Of a stretch of DNA of 64,000 bases, positions 40,658 to 55,265 are shown in pieces. Each line of letters opens with the position of its first letter. Positions within the stretch are counted from its first letter, which is position 1. The position numbers were made by a program, and so were the translations under genes. The notes beneath the pieces are model-generated. The model was not told the origin of the DNA, searched no databases, and was given only the letters and a program-made list of their open reading frames with translations. The DNA comes from Auanema rhodensis (lineage: Eukaryota > Nematoda > Chromadorea > Rhabditida > Rhabditidae), in the NCBI GenBank assembly GCA_964057225.1, contig OZ059894.1, forward strand, positions 23,962,476 to 24,026,475. Direction: 5' to 3'.

Positions 40658-43473
40658 ATTAGTCTAAAAACAAATTTTTATTGATATTGGTTCATGGTAA
40701 CCATGACTTTGAAATTTACGTGAACTTCAATTTATGCTAATTAAATGTACACGTGATGTGCACTTGGTATGTAACTCGCTTCACGTGAAAGATAAAAAGA
40801 TGCGGTTTTCAAAATTAGATTCCCCATGTCCATATTAGTCTAAAAACAAATTTTTATTGATATTGGTGCATGGTAACCATGACTTTGAAATTTACGTGAA
40901 CTTTAATTTATGCTAATTAAATGTACACGTGATGTGCACTTGGTATGTAACTCGCTTCACGTGAAAGATAAAGAGATGCGGTTTTCAAAATTAGATTCCC
41001 CATGTCCATATTAGTCTAAAAACAAATTTTTATTGATATTGGTTCATGGTAACCATGACTTTGAAATTTACGTGAACTTTAATTTATGCTAATTAAATGT
41101 ACACGTGATGTGCACTTGGTATGTAACTCGCTTCACGTGAAAGATAAAGAGATGCGGTTTTCAAAATTAGATTCCCCATGTCCATATTAGTCTAAACACA
41201 AATTTTTATTGATATTGGTTCATGGTAACCATGACTTTGAAATTTACGTGAACTTCAATTTATGCTAATTAAATGTACACGTGATGTGCACTTGGTATGT
41301 AACTCGCTTCACGTGAAAGATAAAGAGATGCGGTTTCCAAAATTAGATTCCCCATGTCCATATTAGTCTAAAAACAAATTTTTATTGATATTGGTGCATG
41401 GTAACCATGACTTTGAAATTTACGTGAACTTTAATTTATGCTAATTAAATGTACACGTGATGTGCACTTGGTATGTAACTCGCTTCACGTGAAAGATAAA
41501 GAGATGCGGTTTTCAAAATTAGATTCCCCATGTCCATATTAGTCTAAAAACAAATTTTTATTGATATTGGTTCATGGTAACCATGACTTTGAAATTTACG
41601 TGAACTTTAATTTATGCTAATTAAATGTACACGTGATGTGCACTTGGTATGTAACTCGCTTAACGTGAAAGATAAAGAGATGCGGTTTTCAAAATTAGAT
41701 TCCCCATGTCCATATTAGTCTAAACACAAATTTTTATTGATATTGGTTCATGGTAACCATGACTTTGAAATTTACGTGAACTTTAATTTATGCTAATTAA
41801 ATGTACACGTGATGTGCACTTGGTATGTAACTCGCTTCACGTGTGAGATAAAGAGATGCGGTTTTCAAAATTAGATTCCCCATGTCCATATTAGTCTAAA
41901 AACAAATTTTTATTGATATTGGTGCATGGTAACCATGACTTTGAAATTTACGTGAACTTTAATTTATGCTAATTAAATGTACACGTGATGTGCACTTGGT
42001 ATGTAACTCGCTTCACGTGAAAGATAAAGAGATGCGGTTTTCAAAATTAGATTCCCCATGTCCATATTAGTCTAAAAACAAATTTTTATTGATATTGGTT
42101 CATGGTAACCATGACTTTGAAATTTACGTGAACTTCAATTTATGCTAATTAAATGTACACGTGATGTGCACTTGGTATGTAACTCGCTTCACGTGAAAGA
42201 TAAAGAGATGCGGTTTTCAAAATTAGATTCCCCATGTCCATATTAGTTTAAAAACAAATTTTTATTGATATTGGTTCATGGTAACCATGACTTTGAAATT
42301 TACGTGAACTTCAATTTATGCTAATTAAATGTACACGTGATGTGCACTTGGTATGTAACTCGCTTCACGTGAAAGATAAAGAGATGCGGTTTTCAAAATT
42401 AGATTCCCCATGTCCATATTAGTCTAAAAACAACTTTTTATTGATATTGGTTCATGGTAACCATGACTTTGAAATTTACGTGAACTTCAATTTATGCTAA
42501 TTAAATGTACACGTGATGTGCACTTGGTATGTAACTCGCTTCACGTGAAAGATAAAGAGATGCGGTTTTCAAAATTAGATTCCCCATGTCCATATTAGTC
42601 TAATAACAAATTTTTATTGATATTGGTTCATGGTAACCATGACTTTGAAATTTACGTGAACTTCAATTTATGCTAATTAAATGTACACGTGATGTGCACT
42701 TGGTATGTAACTCGCTTCACGTGAAAGATAAAGAGATGCGGTTTTCAAAATTAGATTCCCCATGTCCATATTAGTCTAAAAACAAATTTTTATTGATATT
42801 GGTTCATGGTAACCATGACTTTGAAATTTACGTGAACTTCAATTTATGCTAATTAAATGTACACGTGATGTGCACTTGGTATGTAACTCGCTTCACGTGA
42901 AAGATAAAAAGATGCGGTTTTCAAAATTAGATTCCCCATGTCCATATTAGTCTAAAAACAAATTTTTATTGATATTGGTGCATGGTAACCATGACTTTGA
43001 AATTTACGTGAACTTTAATTTATGCTAATTAAATGTACACGTGATGTGCACTTGGTATGTAACTCGCTTCACGTGAAAGATAAAGAGATGCGGTTTTCAA
43101 AATTAGATTCCCCATGTCCATATTAGTCTAAAAACAAATTTTTATTGATATTGGTTCATGGTAACCATGACTTTGAAATTTACGTGAACTTTAATTTATG
43201 CTAATTAAATGTACACGTGATGTGCACTTGGTATGTAACTCGCTTCACGTGAAAGATAAAGAGATGCGGTTTTCAAAATTAGATTCCCCATGTCCATATT
43301 AGTCTAAACACAAATTTTTATTGATATTGGTTCATGGTAACCATGACTTTGAAATTTACGTGAACTTCAATTTATGCTAATTAAATGTACACGTGATGTG
43401 CACTTGGTATGTAACTCGCTTCACGTGAAAGATAAAGAGATGCGGTTTCCAAAATTAGATTCCCCATGTCCAT
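39954..43473 (+). repeat. Eight-monomer block offset 12 monomers (39954-41361 and 42066-43473)
   Basis: M228-M235 and M240-M247 share T35/C71, T7, C17, T11, A140, G35/T71, T35/T71, then C12 ('ctaaacac') with C152. C17 lies at 40322 and 42434, 2112 bp apart. The next members diverge: M236 is G35/T71 followed by A125 on a T35/T71 copy, whereas M248 has A125 on a T35/C71 copy. M238 joins C12 and T131+G132 in one monomer, a combination not seen elsewhere, so it looks like a crossover product. Confidence 0.85.
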
Positions 43474-45585
43474 ATTAGTCTAAAAACAAATTTTTATTGA
43501 TATTGGTTCATGGTAACCATGACTTTGAAATTTACGTGAACTTCAATTTATGCTAATTAAATGTACACGTGATGTGCACTTGGTATGTAACTCGCTTAAC
43601 GTGAAAGATAAAGAGATGCGGTTTTCAAAATTAGATTCCCCATGTCCATATTAGTCTAAAAACAAATTTTTATTGATATTGGTTCATGGTAACCATGACT
43701 TTGAAATTTACGTGAACTTCAATTTATGCTAATTAAATGTACACGTGATGTGCACTTGGTATGTAACTCGCTTCACGTGAAAGATAAAGAGATGCGGTTT
43801 TCAAAATTAGATTCCCCATGTCCATATTAGTCTAAAAACAAATTTTCATTGATATTGGTTCATGGTAACCATGACTTTGAAATTTACGTGAACTTCAATT
43901 TATGCTAATTAAATGTACACGTGATGTGCACTTGGTATGTAACTCGCTTCACGTGAAAGATAAAGAGATGCGGTTTTCAAAATTAGATTCCCCATGTCCA
44001 TATTAGTCTAAAAACAAATTTTTATTGATATTGGTGCATGGTAACCATGACTTTGAAATTTACGTGAACTTTAATTTATGCTAATTAAATGTACACGTGA
44101 TGTGCACTTGGTATGTAACTCGCTTCACGTGAAAGATAAAGAGATGCGGTTTTCAAAATTAGATTCCCCATGTCCATATTAGTCTAAAAACAAATTTTTA
44201 TTGATATTGGTTCATGGTAACCATGACTTTGAAATTTACGTGAACTTTAATTTATGCTAATTAAATGTACACGTGATGTGCACTTGGTATGTAACTCGCT
44301 TCACGTGAAAGATAAAGAGATGCGGTTTTCAAAATTAGATTCCCCATGTCCATATTAGTCTAAAAACAAATTTTCATTGATATTGGTTCATGGTAACCAT
44401 GACTTTGAAATTTACGTGAACTTCAATTTATGCTAATTAAATGTACACGTGATGTGCACTTGGTATGTAACTCGCTTCACGTGAAAGATAAAGAGATGCG
44501 GTTTTCAAAATTAGATTCCCCATGTCCATATTAGTCTAAAAACAAATTTTTATTGATATTGGTTCATGGTAACCATGACTTTGAAATTTACGTGAACTTT
44601 AATTTATGCTAATTAAATGTACACGTGATGTGCACTTGGTATGTAACTCGCTTCACGTGTGAGATAAAGAGATGCGGTTTTCAAAATTAGATTCCCCATG
44701 TCCATATTAGTCTAAAAACAAATTTTTATTGATATTGGTGCATGGTAACCATGACTTTGAAATTTACGTGAACTTTAATTTATGCTAATTAAATGTACAC
44801 GTGATGTGCACTTGGTATGTAACTCGCTTCACGTGAAAGATAAAGAGATGCGGTTTTCAAAATTAGATTCCCCATGTCCATATTAGTCTAAAAACAAATT
44901 TTTATTGATATTGGTTCATGGTAACCATGACTTTGAAATTTACGTGAACTTTAATTTATGCTAATTAAATGTACACGTGATGTGCACTTGGTATGTAACT
45001 CGCTTCACGTGAAAGATAAAGAGATGCGGTTTTCAAAATTAGATTCCCCATGTCCATATTAGTCTAAAAACAAATTTTTATTGATATTGGTGCATGGTAA
45101 CCATGACTTTGAAATTTACGTGAACTTTAATTTATGCTAATTAAATGTACACGTGATGTGCCCTTGGTATGTAACTCGCTTCACGTGAAAGATAAAGAGA
45201 TGCGGTTTTCAAAATTAGATTCCCCATGTCCATATTAGTCTAAAAACAAATTTTTATTGATATTGGTGCATGGTAGCCATGACTTTGAAATTTACGTGAA
45301 CTTTAATTTATGCTAATTAAATGTACACGTGATGTGCACTTGGTATGTAACTCGCTTCACGTGAAAGATAAAGAGATGCGGTTTTCAAAATTAGATTCCC
45401 CATGTCCATATTAGTCTAAAAACAAATTTTTATTGATATTGGTTCATGGTAACCATGACTTTGAAATTTACGTGAACTTTAATTTATGCTAATTAAATGT
45501 ACACGTGATGTGCACTTGGTATGTAACTCGCTTCACGTGAAAGATAAAGAGATGCGGTTTTCAAAATTAGATTCCCCATGTCCAT

Positions 45586-47521
45586 ATTAGTCTAAAAACA
45601 AATTTTTATTGATATTGGTGCATGGTAACCATGACTTTGAAATTTACGTGAACTTTAATTTATGCTAATTAAATGTACACGTGATGTGCACTTGGTATGT
45701 AACTCGCTTCACGTGAAAGATAAAAAGATGCGGTTTTCAAAATTAAATTTCCCATGTCCATATTAGTCTAAAAACAAATTTTTATTGATATTGGTGCATG
45801 GTAACCATGACTTTGAAATTTACGTGAACTTTAATTTATGCTAATTAAATGTACACGTGATGTGCACTTGGTATGTAACTCGCTTCACGTGAAAGATAAA
45901 GAGATGCGGTTTTCAAAATTAGATTCCCCATGTCCATATTAGTCTAAAAACAAATTTTTATTGATATTGGTTCATGGTAACCATGACTTTGAAATTTACG
46001 TGAACTTTAATTTATGCTAATTAAATGTACACGTGATGTGCACTTGGTATGTAACTCGCTTCACGTGAAAGATAAAGAGATGCGGTTTTCAAAATTAGAT
46101 TTCCCATGTCCATATTAGTCTAAAAACAAATTTTTATTGATATTGGTGCATGGTAACCATGACTTTGAAATTTACGTGAACTTTAATTTATGCTAATTAA
46201 ATGTACACGTGATGTGCACTTGGTATGTAACTCGCTTCACGTGAAAGATAAAGAGATGCGGTTTTCAAAATTAGATTCCCCATGTCCATATTAGTCTAAA
46301 AACAAATTTTTATTGATATTGGTGCATGGTAACCATGACTTTGAAATTTACGTGAACTTTAATTTATGCTAATTAAATGTACACGTGATGTGCACTTGGT
46401 ATGTAACTCGCTTCACGTGAAAGATAAAGAGATACGGTTTTCAAAATTAGATTCCCCATGTCCACATTAGTCTAAAAACAAATTTTTATTGATATTGGTG
46501 CATGGTAACCATGACTTTGAAATTTACGTGAACTTTAATTTATGCTAATTAAATGTACACGTGATGTGCACTTGGTATGTAACTCGCTTCACGTGAAAGA
46601 TAAAGAGATGCGGTTTTCAAAATTAGATTCCCCATGTCCATATTAGTCTAAAAACAAATTTTTATTGATATTGGTTCATGGTAACCATGACTTTGAAATT
46701 TACGTGAACTTTAATTTATGCTAATTAAATGTACACGTGATGTGCACTTGGTATGTAACTCGCTTCACGTGTGAGATAAAGAGATGCGGTTTTCAAAATT
46801 AGATTCCCCATGTCCATATTAGTCTAAAAACAAATTTTTATTGATATTGGTTCATGGTAACCATGACTTTGAAATTTACGTGAACTTTAATTTATGCTAA
46901 TTAAATGTACACGTGATGTGCACTTGGTATGTAACTCGCTTCACGTGAAAGATAAAGAGATGCGGTTTTCAAAATTAGATTCCCCATGTCCATATTAGTC
47001 TAAAAACAAATTTTTATTGATATTGGTTCATGGTAACCATGACTTTGAAATTTACGTGAACTTTAATTTATGCTAATTAAATGTACACGTGATGTGCACT
47101 TGGTATGTAACTCGCTTCACGTGGAAGATAAAGAGATGCGGTTTTCAAAATTAGATTCCCCATGTCCATATTAGTCTAAAAACAAATTTTTATTGATATT
47201 GGTTCATGGTAACCATGACTTTGAAATTTACGTGAACTTCAATTTATGCTAATTAAATGTACACGTGATGTGCACTTGGTATGTAACTCGCTTCACGTGA
47301 AAGATAAAGAGATGCGGTTTTCAAAATTAGATTCCCCATGTCCATATTAGTTTAAAAACAAATTTTTATTGATATTGGTTCATGGTAACCATGACTTTGA
47401 AATTTACGTGAACTTCAATTTATGCTAATTAAATGTACACGTGATGTGCACTTGGTATGTAACTCGCTTCACGTGAAAGATAAAGAGATGCGGTTTTCAA
47501 AATTAGATTCCCCATGTCCAT
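45586..47521 (+). repeat. Marker cassette, copy 3 (M260-M270, truncated)
   Basis: Eleven members are kept: A140/A161/T165, plain, T165, plain, A145, plain, T131+G132, a T35/T71 copy, G131, T35/C71, T7. It is offset 41 monomers (7216 bp) from copy 2, with G131 at 47121. The eighth member is T35/T71 here but G35/T71 in the other copies. After T7 the expected C17 and T11 members are missing and M271-M277 follow; C17 and T11 reappear at M278-M279. Confidence 0.85.
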
Positions 47522-48929
47522 ATTAGTCTAAAAACAAATTTTTATTGATATTGGTTCATGGTAACCATGACTTTGAAATTTACGTGAACTTCAATTTATG
47601 CTAATTAAATGTACACGTGATGTGCACTTGGTATGTAACTCGCTTCACGTGAAAGATAAAGAGATGCGGTTTTCAAAATTAGATTCCCCATGTCCATATT
47701 AGTCTAAAAACAAATTTTTATTGATATTGGTTCATGGTAACCATGACTTTGAAATTTACGTGAACTTTAATTTATGCTAATTAAATGTACACGTGATGTG
47801 CACTTGGTATGTAACTCGCTTCACGTGAAAGATAAAGAGATGCGGTTTTCAAAATTAGATTCCCCATGTCCATATTAGTCTAAAAACAAATTTTTATTGA
47901 TATTGGTGCATGGTAACCATGACTTTGAAATTTACGTGAACTTCAATTTATGCTAATTAAATGTACACGTGATGTGCACTTGGTATGTAACTCGCTTCAC
48001 GTGAAAGATAAAGAGATGCGGTTTTCAAAATTAGATTCCCCATGTCCATATTAGTCTAAAAACAAATTTTTATTGATATTGGTTCATGGTAACCATGACT
48101 TTGAAATTTACGTGAACTTCAATTTATGCTAATTAAATGTACACGTGATGTGCACTTGGTATGTAACTCGCTTCACGTGAAAGATAAAGAGATGCGGTTT
48201 TCAAAATTAGATTCCCCATGTCCATATTAGTCTAAAAACAAATTTTTATTGATATTGGTGCATGGTAACCATGACTTTGAAATTTACGTGAACTTTAATT
48301 TATGCTAATTAAATGTACACGTGATGTGCACTTGGTATGTAACTCGCTTCACGTGAAAGATAAAGAGATGCGGTTTTCAAAATTAGATTCCCCATGTCCA
48401 TATTAGTCTAAAAACAAATTTTTATTGATATTGGTTCATGGTGACCATGACTTTGAAATTTACGTGAACTTCAATTTATGCTAATTAAATGTACACGTGA
48501 TGTGCACTTGGTATGTAACTCGCTTCACGTGAAAGATAAAGAGATGCGGTTTTCAAAATTAGATTCCCCATGTCCATATTAGTCTAAAAACAAATTTTTA
48601 TTGATATTGGTGCATGGTAACCATGACTTTGAAATTTACGTGAACTTTAATTTATGCTAATTAAATGTACACGTGATGTGCACTTGGTATGTAACTCGCT
48701 TCACGTGAAAGATAAAGAGATGCGGTTTTCAAAATTAGATTCCCCATGTCCATATTAGTCTAAAAACAACTTTTTATTGATATTGGTTCATGGTAACCAT
48801 GACTTTGAAATTTACGTGAACTTCAATTTATGCTAATTAAATGTACACGTGATGTGCACTTGGTATGTAACTCGCTTCACGTGAAAGATAAAGAGATGCG
48901 GTTTTCAAAATTAGATTCCCCATGTCCAT

Positions 48930-51900
48930 ATTAGTCTAATAACAAATTTTTATTGATATTGGTTCATGGTAACCATGACTTTGAAATTTACGTGAACTTC
49001 AATTTATGCTAATTAAATGTACACGTGATGTGCACTTGGTATGTAACTCGCTTCACGTGAAAGATAAAGAGATGCGGTTTTCAAAATTAGATTCCCCATG
49101 TCCATATTAGTCTAAAAACAAATTTTTATTGATATTGGTGCATGGTAACCATGACTTTGAAATTTACGTGAACTTTAATTTATGCTAATTAAATGTACAC
49201 GTGATGTGCACTTGGTATGTAACTCGCTTCACGTGAAAGATAAAGAGATGCGGTTTTCAAAATTAGATTCCCCATGTCCATATTAGTCTAAAAACAACTT
49301 TTTATTGATATTGGTTCATGGTAACCATGACTTTGAAATTTACGTGAACTTCAATTTATGCTAATTAAATGTACACGTGATGTGCACTTGGTATGTAACT
49401 CGCTTCACGTGAAAGATAAAGAGATGCGGTTTTCAAAATTAGATTCCCCATGTCCATATTAGTCTAATAACAAATTTTTATTGATATTGGTTCATGGTAA
49501 CCATGACTTTGAAATTTACGTGAACTTCAATTTATGCTAATTAAATGTACACGTGATGTGCACTTGGTATGTAACTCGCTTCACGTGAAAGATAAAGAGA
49601 TGCGGTTTTCAAAATTAGATTCCCCATGTCCATATTAGTCTAAAAACAAATTTTTATTGATATTGGTTCATGGTAACCATGACTTTGAAATTTACGTGAA
49701 CTTCAATTTATGCTAATTAAATGTACACGTGATGTGCACTTGGTATGTAACTCGCTTCACGTGAAAGATAAAAAGATGCGGTTTTCAAAATTAGATTCCC
49801 CATGTCCATATTAGTCTAAAAACAAATTTTTATTGATATTGGTGCATGGTAACCATGACTTTGAAATTTACGTGAACTTTAATTTATGCTAATTAAATGT
49901 ACACGTGATGTGCACTTGGTATGTAACTCGCTTCACGTGAAAGATAAAGAGATGCGGTTTTCAAAATTAGATTCCCCATGTCCATATTAGTCTAAAAACA
50001 AATTTTTATTGATATTGGTTCATGGTAACCATGACTTTGAAATTTACGTGAACTTTAATTTATGCTAATTAAATGTACACGTGATGTGCACTTGGTATGT
50101 AACTCGCTTCACGTGAAAGATAAAGAGATGCGGTTTTCAAAATTAGATTCCCCATGTCCATATTAGTCTAAAAACAAATTTTTATTGATATTGGTTCATG
50201 GTAACCATGACTTTGAAATTTACGTGAACTTCAATTTATGCTAATTAAATGTACACGTGATGTGCACTTGGTATGTAACTCGCTTCACGTGAAAGATAAA
50301 GAGATGCGGTTTCCAAAATTAGATTCCCCATGTCCATATTAGTCTAAAAACAAATTTTTATTGATATTGGTGCATGGTAACCATGACTTTGAAATTTACG
50401 TGAACTTTAATTTATGCTAATTAAATGTACACGTGATGTGCACTTGGTATGTAACTCGCTTCACGTGAAAGATAAAGAGATGCGGTTTTCAAAATTAGAT
50501 TCCCCATGTCCATATTAGTCTAAAAACAAATTTTTATTGATATTGGTTCATGGTAACCATGACTTTGAAATTTACGTGAACTTTAATTTATGCTAATTAA
50601 ATGTACACGTGATGTGCACTTGGTATGTAACTCGCTTAACGTGAAAGATAAAGAGATGCGGTTTTCAAAATTAGATTCCCCATGTCCATATTAGTCTAAA
50701 AACAAATTTTTATTGATATTGGTTCATGGTAACCATGACTTTGAAATTTACGTGAACTTCAATTTATGCTAATTAAATGTACACGTGATGTGCACTTGGT
50801 ATGTAACTCGCTTCACGTGAAAGATAAAGAGATGCGGTTTTCAAAATTAGATTCCCCATGTCCATATTAGTCTAAAAACAAATTTTCATTGATATTGGTT
50901 CATGGTAACCATGACTTTGAAATTTACGTGAACTTCAATTTATGCTAATTAAATGTACACGTGATGTGCACTTGGTATGTAACTCGCTTCACGTGAAAGA
51001 TAAAGAGATGCGGTTTTCAAAATTAGATTCCCCATGTCCATATTAGTCTAAAAACAAATTTTTATTGATATTGGTGCATGGTAACCATGACTTTGAAATT
51101 TACGTGAACTTTAATTTATGCTAATTAAATGTACACGTGATGTGCACTTGGTATGTAACTCGCTTCACGTGAAAGATAAAGAGATGCGGTTTTCAAAATT
51201 AGATTCCCCATGTCCATATTAGTCTAAAAACAAATTTTTATTGATATTGGTTCATGGTGACCATGACTTTGAAATTTACGTGAACTTCAATTTATGCTAA
51301 TTAAATGTACACGTGATGTGCACTTGGTATGTAACTCGCTTCACGTGAAAGATAAAGAGATGCGGTTTTCAAAATTAGATTCCCCATGTCCATATTAGTC
51401 TAAAAACAAATTTTTATTGATATTGGTGCATGGTAACCATGACTTTGAAATTTACGTGAACTTTAATTTATGCTAATTAAATGTACACGTGATGTGCACT
51501 TGGTATGTAACTCGCTTCACGTGAAAGATAAAGAGATGCGGTTTTCAAAATTAGATTCCCCATGTCCATATTAGTCTAATAACAAATTTTTATTGATATT
51601 GGTTCATGGTAACCATGACTTTGAAATTTACGTGAACTTCAATTTATGCTAATTAAATGTACACGTGATGTGCACTTGGTATGTAACTCGCTTCACGTGA
51701 AAGATAAAGAGATGCGGTTTTCAAAATTAGATTCCCCATGTCCATATTAGTCTAAAAACAAATTTTTATTGATATTGGTGCATGGTAACCATGACTTTGA
51801 AATTTACGTGAACTTTAATTTATGCTAATTAAATGTACACGTGATGTGCACTTGGTATGTAACTCGCTTCACGTGAAAGATAAAGAGATGCGGTTTTCAA

Positions 51901-54209
51901 AATTAGATTCCCCATGTCCATATTAGTCTAAAAACAACTTTTTATTGATATTGGTTCATGGTAACCATGACTTTGAAATTTACGTGAACTTCAATTTATG
52001 CTAATTAAATGTACACGTGATGTGCACTTGGTATGTAACTCGCTTCACGTGAAAGATAAAGAGATGCGGTTTTCAAAATTAGATTCCCCATGTCCATATT
52101 AGTCTAATAACAAATTTTTATTGATATTGGTTCATGGTAACCATGACTTTGAAATTTACGTGAACTTCAATTTATGCTAATTAAATGTACACGTGATGTG
52201 CACTTGGTATGTAACTCGCTTCACGTGAAAGATAAAGAGATGCGGTTTTCAAAATTAGATTCCCCATGTCCATATTAGTCTAAAAACAAATTTTTATTGA
52301 TATTGGTTCATGGTAACCATGACTTTGAAATTTACGTGAACTTCAATTTATGCTAATTAAATGTACACGTGATGTGCACTTGGTATGTAACTCGCTTCAC
52401 GTGAAAGATAAAAAGATGCGGTTTTCAAAATTAGATTCCCCATGTCCATATTAGTCTAAAAACAAATTTTTATTGATATTGGTGCATGGTAACCATGACT
52501 TTGAAATTTACGTGAACTTTAATTTATGCTAATTAAATGTACACGTGATGTGCACTTGGTATGTAACTCGCTTCACGTGAAAGATAAAGAGATGCGGTTT
52601 TCAAAATTAGATTCCCCATGTCCATATTAGTCTAAAAACAAATTTTTATTGATATTGGTTCATGGTAACCATGACTTTGAAATTTACGTGAACTTTAATT
52701 TATGCTAATTAAATGTACACGTGATGTGCACTTGGTATGTAACTCGCTTCACGTGAAAGATAAAGAGATGCGGTTTTCAAAATTAGATTCCCCATGTCCA
52801 TATTAGTCTAAAAACAAATTTTTATTGATATTGGTTCATGGTAACCATGACTTTGAAATTTACGTGAACTTCAATTTATGCTAATTAAATGTACACGTGA
52901 TGTGTACTTGGTATGTAACTCGCTTCACGTGAAAGATAAAGAGATGCGGTTTCCAAAATTAGATTCCCCATGTCCATATTAGTCTAAAAACAAATTTTTA
53001 TTGATATTGGTGCATGGTAACCATGACTTTGAAATTTACGTGAACTTTAATTTATGCTAATTAAATGTACACGTGATGTGCACTTGGTATGTAACTCGCT
53101 TCACGTGAAAGATAAAGAGATGCGGTTTTCAAAATTAGATTCCCCATGTCCATATTAGTCTAAAAACAAATTTTTATTGATATTGGTTCATGGTAACCAT
53201 GACTTTGAAATTTACGTGAACTTTAATTTATGCTAATTAAATGTACACGTGATGTGCACTTGGTATGTAACTCGCTTAACGTGAAAGATAAAGAGATGCG
53301 GTTTTCAAAATTAGATTCCCCATGTCCATATTAGTCTAAAAACAAATTTTTATTGATATTGGTTCATGGTAACCATGACTTTGAAATTTACGTGAACTTC
53401 AATTTATGCTAATTAAATGTACACGTGATGTGCACTTGGTATGTAACTCGCTTCACGTGAAAGATAAAGAGATGCGGTTTTCAAAATTAGATTCCCCATG
53501 TCCATATTAGTCTAAAAACAAATTTTCATTGATATTGGTTCATGGTAACCATGACTTTGAAATTTACGTGAACTTCAATTTATGCTAATTAAATGTACAC
53601 GTGATGTGCACTTGGTATGTAACTCGCTTCACGTGAAAGATAAAGAGATGCGGTTTTCAAAATTAGATTCCCCATGTCCATATTAGTCTAAAAACAAATT
53701 TTTATTGATATTGGTGCATGGTAACCATGACTTTGAAATTTACGTGAACTTTAATTTATGCTAATTAAATGTACACGTGATGTGCACTTGGTATGTAACT
53801 CGCTTCACGTGAAAGATAAAGAGATGCGGTTTTCAAAATTAGATTCCCCATGTCCATATTAGTCTAAAAACAAATTTTTATTGATATTGGTTCATGGTGA
53901 CCATGACTTTGAAATTTACGTGAACTTCAATTTATGCTAATTAAATGTACACGTGATGTGCACTTGGTATGTAACTCGCTTCACGTGAAAGATAAAGAGA
54001 TGCGGTTTTCAAAATTAGATTCCCCATGTCCATATTAGTCTAAAAACAAATTTTTATTGATATTGGTGCATGGTAACCATGACTTTGAAATTTACGTGAA
54101 CTTTAATTTATGCTAATTAAATGTACACGTGATGTGCACTTGGTATGTAACTCGCTTCACGTGAAAGATAAAGAGATGCGGTTTTCAAAATTAGATTCCC
54201 CATGTCCAT
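48930..54209 (+). repeat. Tandem 15-monomer HOR (2 x 2640 bp), near identical
   Basis: M279-M293 (48930-51569) and M294-M308 (51570-54209) are adjacent copies. I compared the stretches line by line at the 2640-bp offset and saw one substitution: C in the first copy versus T at 52905, which changes GTGCAC to GTGTAC in M301. Anchors in order are T11, plain, C17, T11, A140, plain, T35/T71, C152, plain, A125, T35/C71, C22, plain, G42, plain. In the array T11 normally follows a C17 monomer; at the junction it follows M293 (G35/T71), which marks the exchange point. Confidence 0.92.
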
Positions 54210-54561
54210 ATTAGTCTAAAAACAAATTTTTATTGATATTGGTTCATGGTAACCATGACTTTGAAATTTACGTGAACTTTAATTTATGCTAATTAAATGT
54301 ACACGTGATGTGCACTTGGTATGTAACTCGCTTCACGTGAAAGATAAAGAGATGCGGTTTTCAAAATTAGATTCCCCATGTCCATATTAGTCTAAAAACA
54401 AATTTTTATTGATATTGGTTCATGGTAACCATGACTTTGAAATTTACGTGAACTTCAATTTATGCTAATTAAATGTACACGTGATGTGCACTTGGTATGT
54501 AACTCGCTTCACGTGAAAGATAAAGAGATGCGGTTTTCAAAATTAGATTCCCCATGTCCAT

Positions 54562-55265
54562 ATTAGTCTAAAAACAAATTTTTATTGATATTGGTGCATG
54601 GTAACCATGACTTTGAAATTTACGTGAACTTTAATTTATGCTAATTAAATGTACACGTGATGTGCACTTGGTATGTAACTCGCTTCACGTGAAAGATAAA
54701 GAGATGCGGTTTTCAAAATTAGATTCCCCATGTCCATATTAGTCTAAAAACAAATTTTTATTGATATTGGTTCATGGTAACCATGACTTTGAAATTTACG
54801 TGAACTTTAATTTATGCTAATTAAATGTACACGTGATGTGCACTTGGTATGTAACTCGCTTAACGTGAAAGATAAAGAGATGCGGTTTTCAAAATTAGAT
54901 TCCCCATGTCCATATTAGTCTAAAAACAAATTTTTATTGATATTGGTTCATGGTAACCATGACTTTGAAATTTACGTGAACTTCAATTTATGCTAATTAA
55001 ATGTACACGTGATGTGCACTTGGTATGTAACTCGCTTCACGTGAAAGATAAAGAGATGCGGTTTTCAAAATTAGATTCCCCATGTCCATATTAGTCTAAA
55101 AACAAATTTTCATTGATATTGGTTCATGGTAACCATGACTTTGAAATTTACGTGAACTTCAATTTATGCTAATTAAATGTACACGTGATGTGCACTTGGT
55201 ATGTAACTCGCTTCACGTGAAAGATAAAGAGATGCGGTTTTCAAAATTAGATTCCCCATGTCCAT
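54562..55265 (+). repeat. Partial recopy of the A125-C22 segment
   Basis: M311-M314 (G35/T71, A125 on T35/T71, T35/C71, C22) repeat M302-M305 (52978-53681) at an offset of nine monomers (1584 bp). The same four also occur at M287-M290. Here they are followed by T35/C71 and then M316, which carries a CpG-to-TpG change ('atgtgg') and T153, instead of the expected G35/T71 and G42 members. Confidence 0.75.
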
